64,000 nt of DNA from Epiperipatus broadwayi (Eukaryota; Onychophora; Udeonychophora; Euonychophora; Peripatidae), in contig JAQFVV010012418.1 of NCBI GenBank assembly GCA_028023455.1, positions 8,179,244-8,243,243 on the forward strand, given 5' to 3'. Under the pieces are notes generated by a model, which worked only from the letters and a program-made list of their open reading frames with translations, did no database searches and was not told the DNA's origin. The position numbers were made by a program, and so were the translations under genes. Shown one piece after another: positions 11,871 to 25,200 of the stretch. Position 1 is the stretch's first letter; each line of letters opens with the position of its first letter.

Positions 11871-12060
11871 TTTAACCTTGAGTCTTATTGCTTCTCCCTC
11901 ACCTATGTCAGCCATGAACTTAAAGGGTCATTCGTAGGGTCTTGAGTCTTGGCGTACTGGTATATGAAAGTGTGGTCGGACTCGGGGCATCACAATCCTA
12001 GTCTGGTCAGCTTTGGTTTCTTTGTCTGGATTCTAGTTTCTGTTATGCTAATGTACAAAC
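11870..12060 (-). repeat. Possible diverged end of repeat R
   Basis: GAGTCTTATTGCTTCTCCCT at 11881 resembles GAGTCTCTTGCTTCTCCCT at 56279, and TCTGGATTCTAGTTTC near 12026 resembles TCTGGGGTTTGAATTC near 56436. A similar pair of words occurs at about 24150-24335. The match is short and interrupted, so common ancestry with repeat R is only suggested. Confidence 0.3.
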
Positions 12061-12079
12061 TTGACCATTACAATATATG

Positions 12080-12430
12080 ATGATTTTTTTTTGCCTTTAC
12101 ATTTATAATAAAAAGTATTTGAATAAATTAATAATTTGTATTTTAGTTAATGTATATATTTTAAATTTTATTTACAATACAGTTTATAACTGTAGGTTAC
12201 CATTTTTTTAAAATTATGAAATACTAAAAAAAATGTTTTATCTATATTATTTATGTTGAAATGAAAGGCATTTTATCTTAAATGAGCCTACAATTTTGTG
12301 CAGATATTGAATAAAAATTAGTTAAATTGCATTTTGGTTAATGCACATATTTTTCAATTTATTTCTAGAGTTCTTTATTACTATTTATCAGCAAAGTTTT
12401 TTAAAAATATGTAATGAATAAATCTTTTTT
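12080..12430. repeat. Second locus of the TTTATTTNTAG repeat family
   Basis: Blocks near 12131 and 12333 share the TTTTAGTTAATGTA...ATATTTTNAATTTATTT pattern with the blocks at 5930-6260, and the intervening GAATAAAAATTA text is also similar. Degenerate and AT-rich. Confidence 0.5.
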
Positions 12431-14400
12431 TTTGGTATGAATCTTATTCTATCTTATGAGAAAGATTATTTTCATGATATCAGTATAGTATTATATCAGT
12501 AGTATTACAAAATTACTATCAGGTAAAACTCATGAACATTTTTTAAAAATCATTAAAGCAAATAGTCGTTTTATGCAAATCTCTGAACAAAATTATTGAT
12601 TGTATAAAGCATCATTATATGAGCAAGTAAGTATATTCTAATTATACTTATTTTTGTCAAGATTCAATTATCCAAAATTCAAGTCACAAATGTAAGTTTT
12701 AATTATATTAAATTTGATAAGATTATTGGTAAGTTAGGTGAAATGTCTTTGCAATAAAGATAAATTACTTTTTCTCCCTAATTAATTGAAATTCAACACA
12801 ATATATAGAATCAACAAATGTAATAATATATGAGAGTATTAATAATAAATTATTTTAAAGTCACATATGAAAGATATTTGATCAAACAAAACTTCACAAT
12901 ATTAATCATAATTTCATGTTATTTCTTTCTAATAGTCTTTATTGATAAGAACAACTTGAATATTTTCCTTCGTTTAGTATTAATATGCTTTATAATTAAC
13001 AAATGAACCAAACTAGCATCAATTCAACTAAAAGACATCATTTAAAATGCTTGCTTTTGAATCAATGTACAAATTTACAGAATGGACAATTTCACTTTCA
13101 ATTTTATAACCAAAAATTAAAACAGCATCAACTGAATTTAATTATATGTGATTGTAATCTGCATCCATATTACATTTGTCACTCACTACTTTACAGCATA
13201 GATTATCAATTCAAACATTATTCTATAATAGATTTTTCAGATTATTTTTTCTCCATTATATAGTAATTTTACTGAGAATATGATGTTATTTTTTTATCCA
13301 AATGTCCTAGTTTTACACTAATCTTAATATTTTATTTATTAAGGAACTAAAGAAAATAAACTACAAAAATAAGCACAATTTTTATGATTATTAACTGACA
13401 TATATCTAAAGTTCAACTAGAAATTTATAATTCCAAATATTCTATATTTATTATTTTCAAAAAGTATGTGTATATATATAATTTTGATCTTAAAGCAAAA
13501 TATTGTAATTAAATTTATAATTTTCAATATATCAATAAGTAAATAAATAAAAGCTATTATCTAGTTTATAGCATGAATGTTATTTTGAATAGCACTTACA
13601 ATTAAAATGGCAGTCATAACATAGGCTGTTACAACTTTTATTTATTTTTAGAATAATATATTAAAAATTATATAGTTAATTCCAGTGTTTTTCTTTATTA
13701 TATATTATTTTTAGTTTCATATTATATAATTTTAATATATTTTTTTATAACAAATTTGTTTTTATTTGAATTTGAAAGTTTTCTAAAAACTTGTTTAATG
13801 TAAAAAGTTTAATGTATTTGTATTGATTAAGTCAAAAAAGATTTAAGATAATTTAAAGTATTATCAGGAATGGGAGGTGGGAAAGACATACTATTGGATG
13901 TATATAAGTTCATTTTTTTGAAAAAAAAAAAAAACACCCTAAGAGCAATTTTATTAGAAAATAGTTTTTGAAAAATTCTAATATATTATTTATAATTAGA
14001 ATTTATGAAATTTAATTATCAGAACATTATTCAATAATGCACAAATTAATTATATATGTGTGTGTATATATATACATTGTAATAGTATTGAATAATGTTA
14101 TTTCGTAAAATTAAAAAATATATAATCTTGCAGAAAAATATTGTGACAGGATAATTTATTAATGATAGATACAAAAAAAAGGAATTTGAAAAACATAGAT
14201 CTATGCAAAAAAACCATAAATTATTACAGTAGTCATTTCAATAATATTTTTATTACTTCTAATGCATACATTGATGACAGAGCACTAAGCATATACCAAT
14301 TGTCAGTCTTGAGGAGTTAAATGATATCTCTTGAGGTATTGTATATAGCCTATGTTGTTCATTATGTAATGTTCTTTTCTTCCTTATTGCATTTAACTAT
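12430..14400. other. AT-rich region without recognisable features
   Basis: Nearly 2 kb of AT-rich sequence, including a poly-A run near 13920. One open frame of 86 codons at 13003-13263 has no protein-like composition. I see no confident feature. Confidence 0.5.
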
Positions 14401-14409
14401 TCATTAATT

Positions 14410-14690
14410 TTTAGGTTGTTACAAAGCCTCTCGAATCCAGGAATATTACTCGATACTTTCTTTTGTTAGTTTCAATTGCTGAATGGTCTTCCATTATGGT
14501 GCCCTATGTGGGCAGGGAAAATAGAATCCAGGTGTCCTCAAACAATTTTGATGTCACCAGGCACTCATCCCTCTTCTTAATCTTATTGAGAGTTCTAGTA
14601 AAGAACTGAGCTTCATTTGGTTGTGGCCATTTCATTACAATCTTGCAATGGGTGACCCAAATGACATAGATCAGGAAGACCGAGTCTTAT
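14410..14690 (-). pseudogene. Decayed coding segment, unknown family
   Basis: Read on the minus strand from about 14684 down to a TAA near 14411, one frame stays protein-like for about 90 codons with a single internal TAG. It contains WPQPNEAQFFTRTLNKIKKR, then DECLVTSKLFEDTWILF, and after the stop IETNKRKYRVIFLDSRGF. Composition (charged helices, few low-complexity runs) and the local GC rise differ from the AT background, so it was probably coding once. I do not recognise the family. A retroelement or transposase fragment is more likely than a host exon, given the stop and the surroundings. Confidence 0.4.
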
Positions 14691-14699
14691 TATTGTGAA

Positions 14700-15359
14700 G
14701 GTTTTTGTGTTGATACTGTAGTGATTTCAAACTCAAAAAAGCATAGACAATAAATACAGAAAAGTGAACAAGAGTTCAGTATATAACCCAAACTGATTGA
14801 ATTACTCTATCAAATTCTTATCCCAAACCATTTTTTTTAAACTTATAAAAAATATATATATATTTCCTTATTTTGACACTTTTTAATTTTAATATTGTAC
14901 TTTCACGCTAAATCTCAAAATCAATTAAATTTTATAGATCTAAAGATAAATATTAAAAAAATTGAATTTATAATTAATCATTTTTGAATTATTTTTTTTT
15001 GAGGTCATGTTTTAATTCATATATATTCTATAAGTAAAAAATTAATTTTCTTCTGTTTTCATAATATTCTTGATATTATATGACAAAATAAAAATATATA
15101 ATGCTAATACAGAATATTAATAAACATGAGTGTGGCATGCTTTTATTTTAGATTATATAATTTGAAAAGTACTCTGATAGCTGAAGAAAAAAAATTTTTT
15201 TTTTACTTTTTAACACATTTATTATATAAAATAATTTCTTTAAATTTTTTTCATACATTTATTTTCTACTTTTTAGTTTTGCATAGTTCCAAAAATTAAA
15301 GCTTAGATTAATACCACTAGATGTCAGTACTATATAGTACCGAATGAAATTGAATAGAA
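14700..15359. other. AT-rich leader region of the LINE fragment
   Basis: AT-rich sequence with long T and A runs. No endonuclease domain is readable upstream of the reverse transcriptase, so the LINE is probably 5'-truncated within or just after this stretch. Confidence 0.5.
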
Positions 15360-16540
15360 AATTGTTGGAGGATATTAATAAAAGTGGAAGAGAGGGATGT
15401 AAAAAAATTTGAAAATACATTAAAAGGAATGTAGGAAAGAAATAGTATTACTAGATGATGAGGGAATAGAGTGTAGCTCCAGAGAAGAATTAGAAATAAT
15501 CTTAAATTAAGTATGTAGTGAATATAAAAAAGATGTTAGAAGTGAAGAATAGAGTGATAGCAAATATGAAAGCATATAGTGATGGGAATATTAGGTTTAC
15601 AGAAAATGAACTGAATAAGGAAGGGAAGAATATGAAAAGTGGAAAGGCAAGAGGTTTGGGTGGATGGCCAGCAGAGATGGTAATGAATTTAGGACATAAG
15701 AAAAAATTAAAACTATTATCATATTTTAATAAGATGGCACAGAAGAGAGATTTTCCGGGTAGTTGGAGTAATACAAGAATACGACTACTATTTAAAGGAA
15801 AGGGTAAGGATCATAGAAATTTAAACAATTATAGACCAATAGCAGCAACATCAGTGTTATATAAAGTTTATGATGACTGGAAGATGTGCAAAATGGATGG
15901 AATAAAATAACAGTGGGAAAAATGCAAGTAGTTTTTCAATTGGATAGGCGTATAGGAGATAGTTTATTTGTAATTACACAACTTATTGATATACAGGTAG
16001 ACAGTTATATATGGTTTTTATAGATATAGAGAAGGCACATGATAGAGTAAATAGAAGTAGATTATGGATAAGTTTAGTAAATTTGGGAATAGATGGAGCT
16101 TTAGTGGATATTATTAAGAAATTATATGAAAATAATTATTATACCTATCAATTAGGGAATATAAAATTGGGTAAAGTTAAAAATGGGGTTAGACTAAGAG
16201 AAGGATACCCTGTCATCTATTTTGTTTTTGCTGTATTTGAGAGAAATGGAGAGAGCAATAGAAAGACTAGGAAGAGGCGTAGAGATACCATTAATAGGTG
16301 GCAAAGGAATATATTCATTGAAGTGTCTTTTATTTGCAGATATCTTTTTGTGTGAAGAAAGAAGGGAAGATATGGAAGTTATGCTGAGGAGAGATGGTGA
16401 CTAAATTTAGTGAAGAAAAATCTAAAGTAATGATGATTAATAGTGGGGAAAGAGAAGACAAAGAATTTTTATTGGGACATTTAAAGTTAAGTGTGGTGAA
16501 TAAATATAACTATTTGGGAATTGTCGTAAAGTAATCAGAG
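15360..16540 (+). pseudogene. Non-LTR retrotransposon reverse transcriptase, decayed
   Basis: Three consecutive pieces in different frames align with the order of LINE ORF2 reverse transcriptase motifs. 15518-15910 carries SGKARGLGGWPAEMV and NNYRPIAATSVLYKV (fingers). 16011-16205 carries FIDIEKAHDRVN (first catalytic block) and a degraded GLRQGCPLSP-type block reading VRLREGYPV. 16222-16404 carries LLFADIFLCEERREDMEVML, in which one aspartate of the FADD catalytic pair is missing. 16396-16532 carries SEEKSKVM and YNYLGI (thumb). At least two frameshifts and the lost catalytic residue make it non-functional. No endonuclease is visible and no clear poly-A tail follows. It copied its own RNA by target-primed reverse transcription when alive. 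The clade is not assigned. Confidence 0.88.
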
Positions 16541-19500
16541 AAATTGCTTAGATGAAAGGGAGAAACTATGAAATTTAATTTATATGCAAATGAATTGATT
16601 GACTAACTTTATTCATCCAATAGAATTACTGAATAGAAACCAGTATAAAAAGGGAATCATCAAGGTCTAGACATGTTATATAACATAATGTAATGTAACA
16701 AGAATAGTTGAAATAATCATTGAGTTAAATTGTATAAAGTTGAAAATTTAATTAATGCTAATTTTTTTTCTCTAGGTTTTAAAATATTAAAGGATTGCCT
16801 ATTGTTTGCACATAATGTGTGAATAAGAAACTAATATTGTCTATCAGGAAATCTACTCAAAACCTTAATTCAAACCCCATTAATAATATTATGGAACACA
16901 AATTTAGTCTAACAAACATCAGGAAAAGGATGACCAAATGCCGAAGGTTTTACCATAAGTTTACGTTTAATTTATGTAAGAATTATAAAGTTATTTTACA
17001 TAGTATGTTTCAAGACAATGAACATCTATATTCTATAAGTCTGTTTAATGATATTAGAATTAATTTATGGAAAAAATGGATAATTTTGAAAAAACAATAT
17101 TATAATATCAATTATAAGAAAAAAAAGAAAAGTACAACAATTGTAAAAGAAAAATCAAGGAGGCGTATTTTATTATTAATGATAACAACGTGATCAATAG
17201 ATGCGGCACGTGTTTTGCTATTTCAGGAAAATGGACAAATTAATTTACATACGCATTTGCATACATTATTTAATAATATTACAGCAATGGTTTATAACCT
17301 ATTTTAGCCATGAATATGAGGGAAAAACCCTCGAAAGTACTAGGCCTAGATTAATTTGTTTTGTTCCTACTGACAGCTTCTTCAGCATGTTAAAGCGCTT
17401 ATATATACTAGAATGGAGATATAAAATGCTATTTTATATTATAATTAGAATGACTATATCATAAATAATAATGCATTTCATTACCACGATTTGTCTTTGA
17501 AAGTGATTAAATGGACTTATCATTGAAGCAAGATATTTTGAAGACGAATTAAAATATAATTGCTGAATATTTAATTAATATTATTTGAATTGGCTGAAGT
17601 ATTGAATGAATGACCACTGCTAAGTTAAAAAAAAAGAAAAATGCCTTATTGAGAAATATACTTTTTTAATAATAAATAAACTGCAAATATTTGAAAAGAA
17701 ATGTTTATCTACTTTATCAAAGTTATGTCTACTTGGAAAAATATTAAATAAGTAATAAAATTTTGCTTTTGGAAATCTGAAAATACGAGCTTGGATACAT
17801 ATATATTGAAACTTCGGTGCATATGCGACCATTATAGACTTTTATAAGTACGTACGTCAAGGAAAACATTTTTTTTTACCCGCAAAAAAATTGTTGTCAA
17901 CCTGATAGATATACAGAGAAGGACTATTAAAAATATCTTTACAATGCAAGATTGGCAATATTTGATCCAGATTTCCAAAGGATTTTAAAATTCAACATTT
18001 ATGCTTATAAATCCATGCCACGAAAAAATGAGGAAGAGAAACTTTGCACAAAGACTCAATTCATTGCAAAGCAAACGGGGAGGTTTCTCTATCCAGTGTT
18101 TCAGCGTGAGATCTGGAGAACTTTCGTAAATTTAAACTTTATTGATTTTTTTTCTTTTTTTTTAAAAAAAAGACCTAACATTAGTATTTAAAGTACTATT
18201 ATTATTATTTTTTGCTCTATTTAGTTTCATATTTAAACTAACAGATTGGTATTAGTTCAATAATTTAATCTTAAAGATAGGTTAATAATTTAATAATTTT
18301 ATGCAAATCAGGATCTTAGTTTATAGAAAAATAATTTTGATGGGTGAATTAATAAATGTAATTTGTTAAGAGTATGGATGAACAAGAGGAATGCTAATGT
18401 GTGATTTATATAATTGTATATTGATCACTTGGTAATTTCATATTAATATATTATATTTTACTTAATAATTTTTCAAAATGTCATCTTGAAGTGATATTTT
18501 ATGGGTCCCCCCCCCCCATATTGCTTGCAATTTGATATCTTAAATTGATGAATGACTGGTGGTAGATATATTATCACGTGTGACTTTTACTTGAGGATAT
18601 TATGAATATGAAAATGTATAAATATACATAATTTTATAATAAATTTATTTATAATATTATTTGCAATATAGAGCAACATAATATTGATATTTGAAGTGAA
18701 TGATGTATTTACTGGATGGATATATGAATCTTGTTAATATATTTTTTTTATATCAAAATCGTTCCTATTTGGTGAAAACCTATATTTTCAAAGCCATTTT
18801 AAAAAGTATTTTAGATCATTAGTGGATTTTATGATTATAATTTATAAATTATTTTTTGGTTTATTTTACGATGTTGACTGTATAAATCAGTAGATGGAAG
18901 AGCATGATGGTGAACAGGGGAGAACTTTAGATAGGAAACTCTGGATGTAGAGGATATGTGAAGACAATGAATATCAGCATATTTTTGAATTTTGAATTAT
19001 CCACCAATATAGATAGCATAGTACTATATTACATGTGTGTCACTTATCTTTTGTTAGTAAGAGCTAAGAAAGCCATGGTGTGATCTTCTTTAGGTACCTG
19101 ATTAAATCAAACCTGATAGTTTTTCTTGCACTATTTTTTTTTTCATGTGAATTTTCTTATTCCGTTGAGTTATTTATTACTCTTGTTGTTTTTGTCCATA
19201 TCCTGCATTCATAGCTATCAATTTTCCAATTGTATTTGCATCATATAGCATAGTGTCAAGAAATGATTACAAATGGTAATGAATTAAATAATATTCAGTA
19301 CAAAAGATATTGAGGGAATGACTAATATACCTCAGATTTTAGGGTGGACTGCCATTTTCTTGTTAAATTCTGTCTTGAATTTACGATCTGATTGGCTGTT
19401 AGATACTAATGAGCATGAGAGGTTTGCAGTTTCTCTCAATTTAATCTCGATGATTTAAAAAAAAAATCAATCAGTTTAAATAAATGCATATTTTTCAGAG

Positions 19501-19902
19501 AATGGTGAAATATAAAAGTAAAATGTTTAAATGTTTGCTTTTGACACATGTGAATAAATAATTAAAAAAAATGATACCAAGCAATATAATTTATCACATG
19601 ATGAAGCTGGAAATCTATTCTGCAGATTTGCGCTTCACCTAGTGCCAATTATATAAGCACTAGAACCGGTTTGAACTCAGATTATATATAAATTTAATAG
19701 GCAATAGTATATATAGAGAGATGTATGGATACACGAACATTTAGTTCATCTGCCCATCCAATTTACACATGTGTATGTGCGGTATGAAAACTAACATTTG
19801 AAAGTTATAAAATTTTGTAATTTTATTTCAATAGCTTTCTAACCAATGCATATTATATATATTTTGTAAATTTTATATTTTGCAAATAATAATTTGTATA
19901 AA
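16541..19902. other. AT-rich region with short open frames, no assignable gene
   Basis: Open frames at 16819-17193, 17201-17464 and 17952-18191 are lysine/asparagine/isoleucine-rich or lack family motifs, as expected by chance in AT-rich DNA. The patch 17950-18125 is slightly less AT-rich and could be an old exon or repeat fragment, but no motif supports this. There is a run of Cs near 18508-18518. Confidence 0.4.
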
Positions 19903-20066
19903 GATAAAATTGTCATTTAAAAGATGAACAATAGTATTTTGGAAATTTATTGCTAGTAATTTGTGGAAAAGTAAAATTGTCATTTAAGAGATCACCAATA
20001 GTATCTTGGAAAATTATTATTAATGGTTTGTCTAAAAGTAAACTGATATTTAAGAGTGAAACAATG
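19903..20066. repeat. Tandem array with about 68-bp period
   Basis: TAAAATTGTCATTTAA starts units at about 19904 and 19972. A diverged third unit starts near 20039 (TAAACTGATATTTAAGAG). Each unit continues with an AACAATAGTATYTTGGAAA-like segment. About 2.4 units, and no coding meaning on either strand. Confidence 0.8.
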
Positions 20067-21180
20067 CAATCAGTCGGTCTTAAAATTTTGATGGCCATTG
20101 TATCATTCTAAAAGATACACAGAAGGTTATAGGTGCCAAAGATTTTTTAATTATTTTGTTTAACCATTGTTCTGGTCTTTTTCATTCCCATATATGAAAA
20201 TGGAGGTCAACTTCGAATCTCAACCAAGTGTCTGAGTTTGAAGTAGTGGCCAGCATTCTTCAAATATTTGCTTATATATAAATAGCTAGATTTTTTTTTT
20301 TGGCCTTTTATTTTTTTTGGTCTATTCAGATATCGTATACTTCACGCAAGTTTGCATTGTGCAGCAAAATCATGGTGGGGTAAAGGAGATTGTCTGCTTC
20401 CCCATACCTCTATGAAGCTTATCTAGCTCACTATACCATAGTCAGGAACATCTAGACCAAATATGCAGACTGTTCAGTGATACAAGTGCTTGAAAGTGAA
20501 TCTTGAATCTCTACCAATGCCTGTTTCAAACCCAAGCCAGCTCATGATCATGATCCACTGATTACCTACACCGTTGCAACCTCAAACCCAAGGTAACATC
20601 TATATTGCCATCGGCTAATGAACTCTTAATTAATAAATTATTATAATCCTAAATTATATTGTACGCCTTTATTTTTGTTAATAACGTCTGTGAAACTCAT
20701 TCTAATGCTATATAAATTCTTATGTTTGGTGCGGCAATTTAGAATTAATTTGATTTTCTCTTATTTTATTATTCTAATTCATTTTGATATGCCAATAAGG
20801 TATACAATCTAGCGAGTGAGTTTAAACCCACTGCCAATAATTTTCTCTTATTAAATTATGGAGATGTAAATTTCCTTTAAAATCGTTGTTATAAACTCAC
20901 TCGGTTTTATATCAATTATTTTCAATAATTTTATTCTTTAATAACTTTTTGCACTTTGTGGGTGCTACGAGCGCTCTGCTGATGTTTTTCAGATGATGTT
21001 TTGTTTTCTTTCTTTACTGACGTAAAAAGTATAAGCATGACATAGAACAAAATATGAGCATTCTATAGTTTAATCATGTGGCTTTCAGAAAATGTTTATT
21101 TAAAAAAAAATCGTTTGAAATTTTGATTTTTGGCAAATTTTTTAATCGACCACAGTATTTAATTTTTTTGTTTTTTTTTT
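20067..21180. other. Mosaic noncoding region
   Basis: It contains moderately GC-balanced patches (20340-20600) that look like old repeat sequence. Near 20815-20905, AGTGAGTTTAAAC and TATAAACTCACTC form a loose inverted pair. No protein-like frame is evident. Confidence 0.35.
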
Positions 21181-21184
21181 TGAT

Positions 21185-21301
21185 AATTTTTGTACTTATC
21201 ACGAAGCGATAAAAGACAAAAATAATTTACGGGCTGCAAGTGAAATTTTCTCCGAAGCTATTCACAAAGAAGGCGTACAATAGATCTTCAACGTAATGCC
21301 G
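21185..21301 (+). other. Candidate exon ending at a GTAAGT donor
   Basis: A protein-like frame ends in HEAIKDKNNLRAASEIFSEA then IHKEGVQ and a TAG; it is preceded by a long T-rich stretch that could be a polypyrimidine tract. A little further, GCC is followed by GTAAGT (donor at about 21302). The stop before the donor means this would be a last coding exon with a 3'UTR intron, an exon used in another frame, or a decayed one. CpG-containing words here contrast with the background. I do not recognise the product. Confidence 0.25.
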
Positions 21302-21558
21302 TAAGTAACATTTTTAATATTTTTTATTTTATTTTTTTTCATAAAATTATATATATATTTTTTTCATAAAATTATCTTTTTTATTAATTTTAGTTTGTAA
21401 TTAGTGTGTATTAGTTATTTATGCTCATATAGAATTCATATCTAATGTAATTTTCTAACGTTCTACCTACACTATTATAAAAATAATGTTTTTCAAAAAG
21501 TATAATTTATTACGAAAATCATTAATTATATTTATATAATATGGTTTATAAGTAATTT

Positions 21559-22060
21559 GTTATAAAACTAATAATCAAATGTATACAAACATTGCATACA
21601 CAAACATATAATCAAATTCTGATTCTTGTTTATGTTTTTCAAGTCTATAGCTAACAAATGATCTGTATGCAAATAAATTATATATATGTGGTACAATAAA
21701 TATAACAAGATAGCATCACTTCTGTGCATAAAGGATATAAACATCACTTGTGTGCATAAATAATATAAACAGTTATAAAACTAATAATCAAATGTATACA
21801 AACATTGCATACACAAACATAATCACATTCTGATTCTTGTTTATGTTTTTGTTTATTCTTGTTCATGCTTTGGTTTTGCTATATGTTTCATAACATTATT
21901 TTCAAGTCTATAGCTAACAAATACACTATATTCAAATAAATTATATTTATGTGGTACAATAAATATAATACGATAGCATAACTTCTGTGCATAAAGAATA
22001 TAAACATCACTGGTATCCATAAAGAATATAAACATCACTGATGTACACAAAAAAAAAATA
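21559..22060. repeat. Tandem duplication, about 213 bp then a longer second unit
   Basis: GTTATAAAACTAATAATCAA begins at 21559 and again at 21772, and the similarity continues through CATTGCATACACAAACAT, TTCAAGTCTATAGCTAACAA and GTGGTACAATAAATATAA. The second unit contains an extra insertion of about 50 bp (21848-21898) and then an internal subrepeat of about 24 bp with ATAAAGAATATAAACATCAC, present three times with variants. It is a nested tandem structure without coding sense. Confidence 0.85.
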
Positions 22061-22194
22061 AAATGAAGAGATGAAACTCGTTTTATCAGTGATATAGACA
22101 GTAGCCTACAATTTCTAGTTTTAGATGGATAAGACGCCAATTGCTATGATGATTTCTTTTGTATCTTTTATTAGGATGAATATTTTTCTTTATA

Positions 22195-22290
22195 GATGCC
22201 TTTGACATTTAGAACATTTGGGGTACAAGATAAAAATGAAAAAGTCATATCCGAATTCTTTTGGAGATTGTGAAGCTGTGGATTAACTCA
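22195..22290 (+). other. Candidate exon bounded by splice-like sites
   Basis: TTTTCTTTATAG precedes the segment and CTCAG followed by GTAAGA ends it, close to consensus acceptor and donor. The frame starting with ATG reads MPLTFRTFGVQDKNEKVISE and then reaches a stop within the segment, so it would be a noncoding or terminal coding exon. Together with 21185-21301 it could belong to a plus-strand spliced transcript, perhaps noncoding. Splice words of this quality do occur by chance. Confidence 0.25.
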
Positions 22291-22299
22291 GGTAAGACA

Positions 22300-25200
22300 T
22301 GTTATACATGTTTAGAAAGATAATTTTGTGAGGAATATAAAGAAATTATCACTGAAGATGTATTTTCAATTTTAGTTAATGTTAATTTTCAAATTATGAA
22401 CAAACAATAAAATAATAATTATTTCGGATATGAAAATTTCTTTTTTTCCTCATTTTTTATATAGTTATCACTATTTATTTTATGTTTATTGTTTTCCTTA
22501 ATGTTTCTAGTTTCTAGCAATGTAATTGTTTTTGCTCTAACATAATTAAAACTGAAGTTATTGTGAAAATTGTGTCTCAGGCCAGTATTTTAAAAAATTC
22601 AATATGGCGGATTGAAGCTGAAGTAGTTTTAAATGACCGGAATGTCTTGATATTTACATTTAATTGTTATCCCTAACTGCAAAATTAACCCTCATCAAAC
22701 CATTAAAGTTGTTTTATCATTTTAACCAATTAAATCTCACCAGAAGTGAATTTAATATGTAATCTATGATTTTATTTTGTAAATAATATCCATATCTGTG
22801 CAATGATTGCTTGTAGAAATATGAGGAGATATTTCCGAGATGTGGAAGAAAGCAATTTATTCCCTTTTAGTTTTAAACTCTGACCCCTTATGTGCATTTT
22901 ATTAATCATTAGTTAAATGCCCGGGATGGTTTGTGTTTAAGCATTCCATTACGCAGGAGAGGGTCATATAATAATCAGGTGTTTATTAATTTACTGGAGT
23001 CATTAGTGGCACAAACTATTATCTGTTTTAGGCATTATAGGTATATCATTGCAATCATTTATGATTTTCTTGCTTTGTTATGTATTTTGGGATCTTCAGA
23101 ATGACCAGTCCCACTCTTCATTATCCCTCTCAAAGTAGATGCATTTCCTACTCGGGATCTTCTCCAGGCACCTCCAATGAATAAGGGTATGGAAAACATA
23201 CGGATGAACCATCCCAACGCGCAATGTGTATCACAACTTCAGAGACATGACCTTGGCCATCGTGCAGGCATATTCCTTTCATACTGATATGACAAAGCCA
23301 TTCAAAAGCATCTTAAATGACTGCTTTTCTGTATGCGATTGTGAGCAATAATGTGATACTGCCTTTATTAATTATTGTTATCTATCTACCTGCAACGCTC
23401 TGGGCCAGTCGTAATTGATTGTCATTCGCCATCCATTCAATTTAATTTTCTAAGTTAGGTTATGAATTATCGCTTCTTTTAAGCAGAGTTATTTTACTCC
23501 CACTCATCTGAGTGATCTCCCAAATATTACACACTTTTCAAATCACACATCATGAACTCTTTTCGTATATATGTAATGACTAATAAAACTCAGTGTGAAT
23601 CTATATATTAAATGAGGGTTGAGATACAAGTTAATATTGATTACTTAATTAATTTATTTGATCATTGGCATATTAACCGCACCACCATATATGAACAACC
23701 GCACAAACTATTCTTGTTTTATATATGTAGTAATTGCACTAATTAACTTTATGTAATAATACAAAGATCTTATGTATTTTGTAAATTCAATGATTTATTG
23801 ACTTCTTCCATGAAGTGCGTGATTGCAAATTAAGCCATGATCAAATTTGTAACTCCCATTGTACAGACATTCTATATAGCTACTTTGTTTATCACCATAT
23901 TTAATTATTTAATAAAATTTATATTATATAATTTTCTATATTCCTGCATTTGTCATTCATTGCCCAAATCTCTAGTATGACTGTTTGATTAAGTTAAGTT
24001 ATTTCAAATTGAATGAAAGATTTTATTAGTAATATTAATTAAACTCCATTTGTTTCATGTTGCCTTGAACAACATTAGTCTACACTGCTCTTTAAGTATT
24101 ATATTTTGTAATAATCATTAGCTAATTTTTGAATATTGTTGATTCCCAAGTCTCTTTGCTCACCCTGTTCTCATTGCCGGGTCTGGAGTAAATGAAATCT
24201 TGCTAGTATCTTCAAAAGCGTTGTCCATATAGTCAGAGACTCTGGAGCACAGGCAAATAGGTTAGTGTTTAATACTGTTCTAAACCTGTGTATGTCGCAC
24301 ATGCTAGATTGCTATAGTTTTTTTGGATTCTAGGTTTTATTGAATGAACACACGATTTTGACGGTACAATTTTTTTTTATATATATAATATATTGTCAGA
24401 ATAGAGGTATACTAACAGAAAATAGATAAGTTAATTAAGATATGTTTCAAATATATTTTATATATTTGTTGAATCTAAATTGAAGAAATATTATTTTATC
24501 AAATTGGAAAAATAATTTTTTTTAATATAATTTTAGATATATAAACCCTGATTTAAAACCTAGTATAGCCAGAGTGAAGGCTAACATATTTTTCATTTAT
24601 TTTATTTGATTCATTATATGTATTTTACCTTATTACCTGTAATATTTGGTATGTAATATTTTCATTAATTAGTATTGTAAATCATAATTATCATAAATTT
24701 ATAATTGCATGTAGAACTATATATATATTATCAGAATAAATTTGTTAATGTTTTTATGAAAATTTTCCTTGTCAGGTATTATTCATTGACTTCATTTTCA
24801 CAATACATGATCCATAGAAATTAAACAAGTCATATGATATGTTTGCATATTTATGAGTTTTATAAATTTATTTAATGTCATTACTATTCACAATAAGAGG
24901 GTTGAGTACATCATTATTTTAGTATTATTTTTATAATCATAGCTGATTATGTAAGAATGATTTGATATGAATTAAATCCACTTTCATATTGCCACTCCAT
25001 TGAAAGTACTTTTCAAATACCACATAAGTAAATCAGATTTGCATAATGTTTAAAGTTATTAATATTATATTTTATTTTATTATTAAGTATTGAACATAAA
25101 GACAAATTACTAATAAAATTAATTGTAAGAATACTATAGTTGTTTATTATTGTTGCTATTATTATTTTGAGAGGGGTAATTAAATATCATGTAAAATCCT

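Noticed and set aside
16819-17193. 124-codon plus-strand frame after the LINE remnant
   Set aside because: Lys/Asn/Ile-rich, no domain, and it follows rather than continues the reverse transcriptase motifs.
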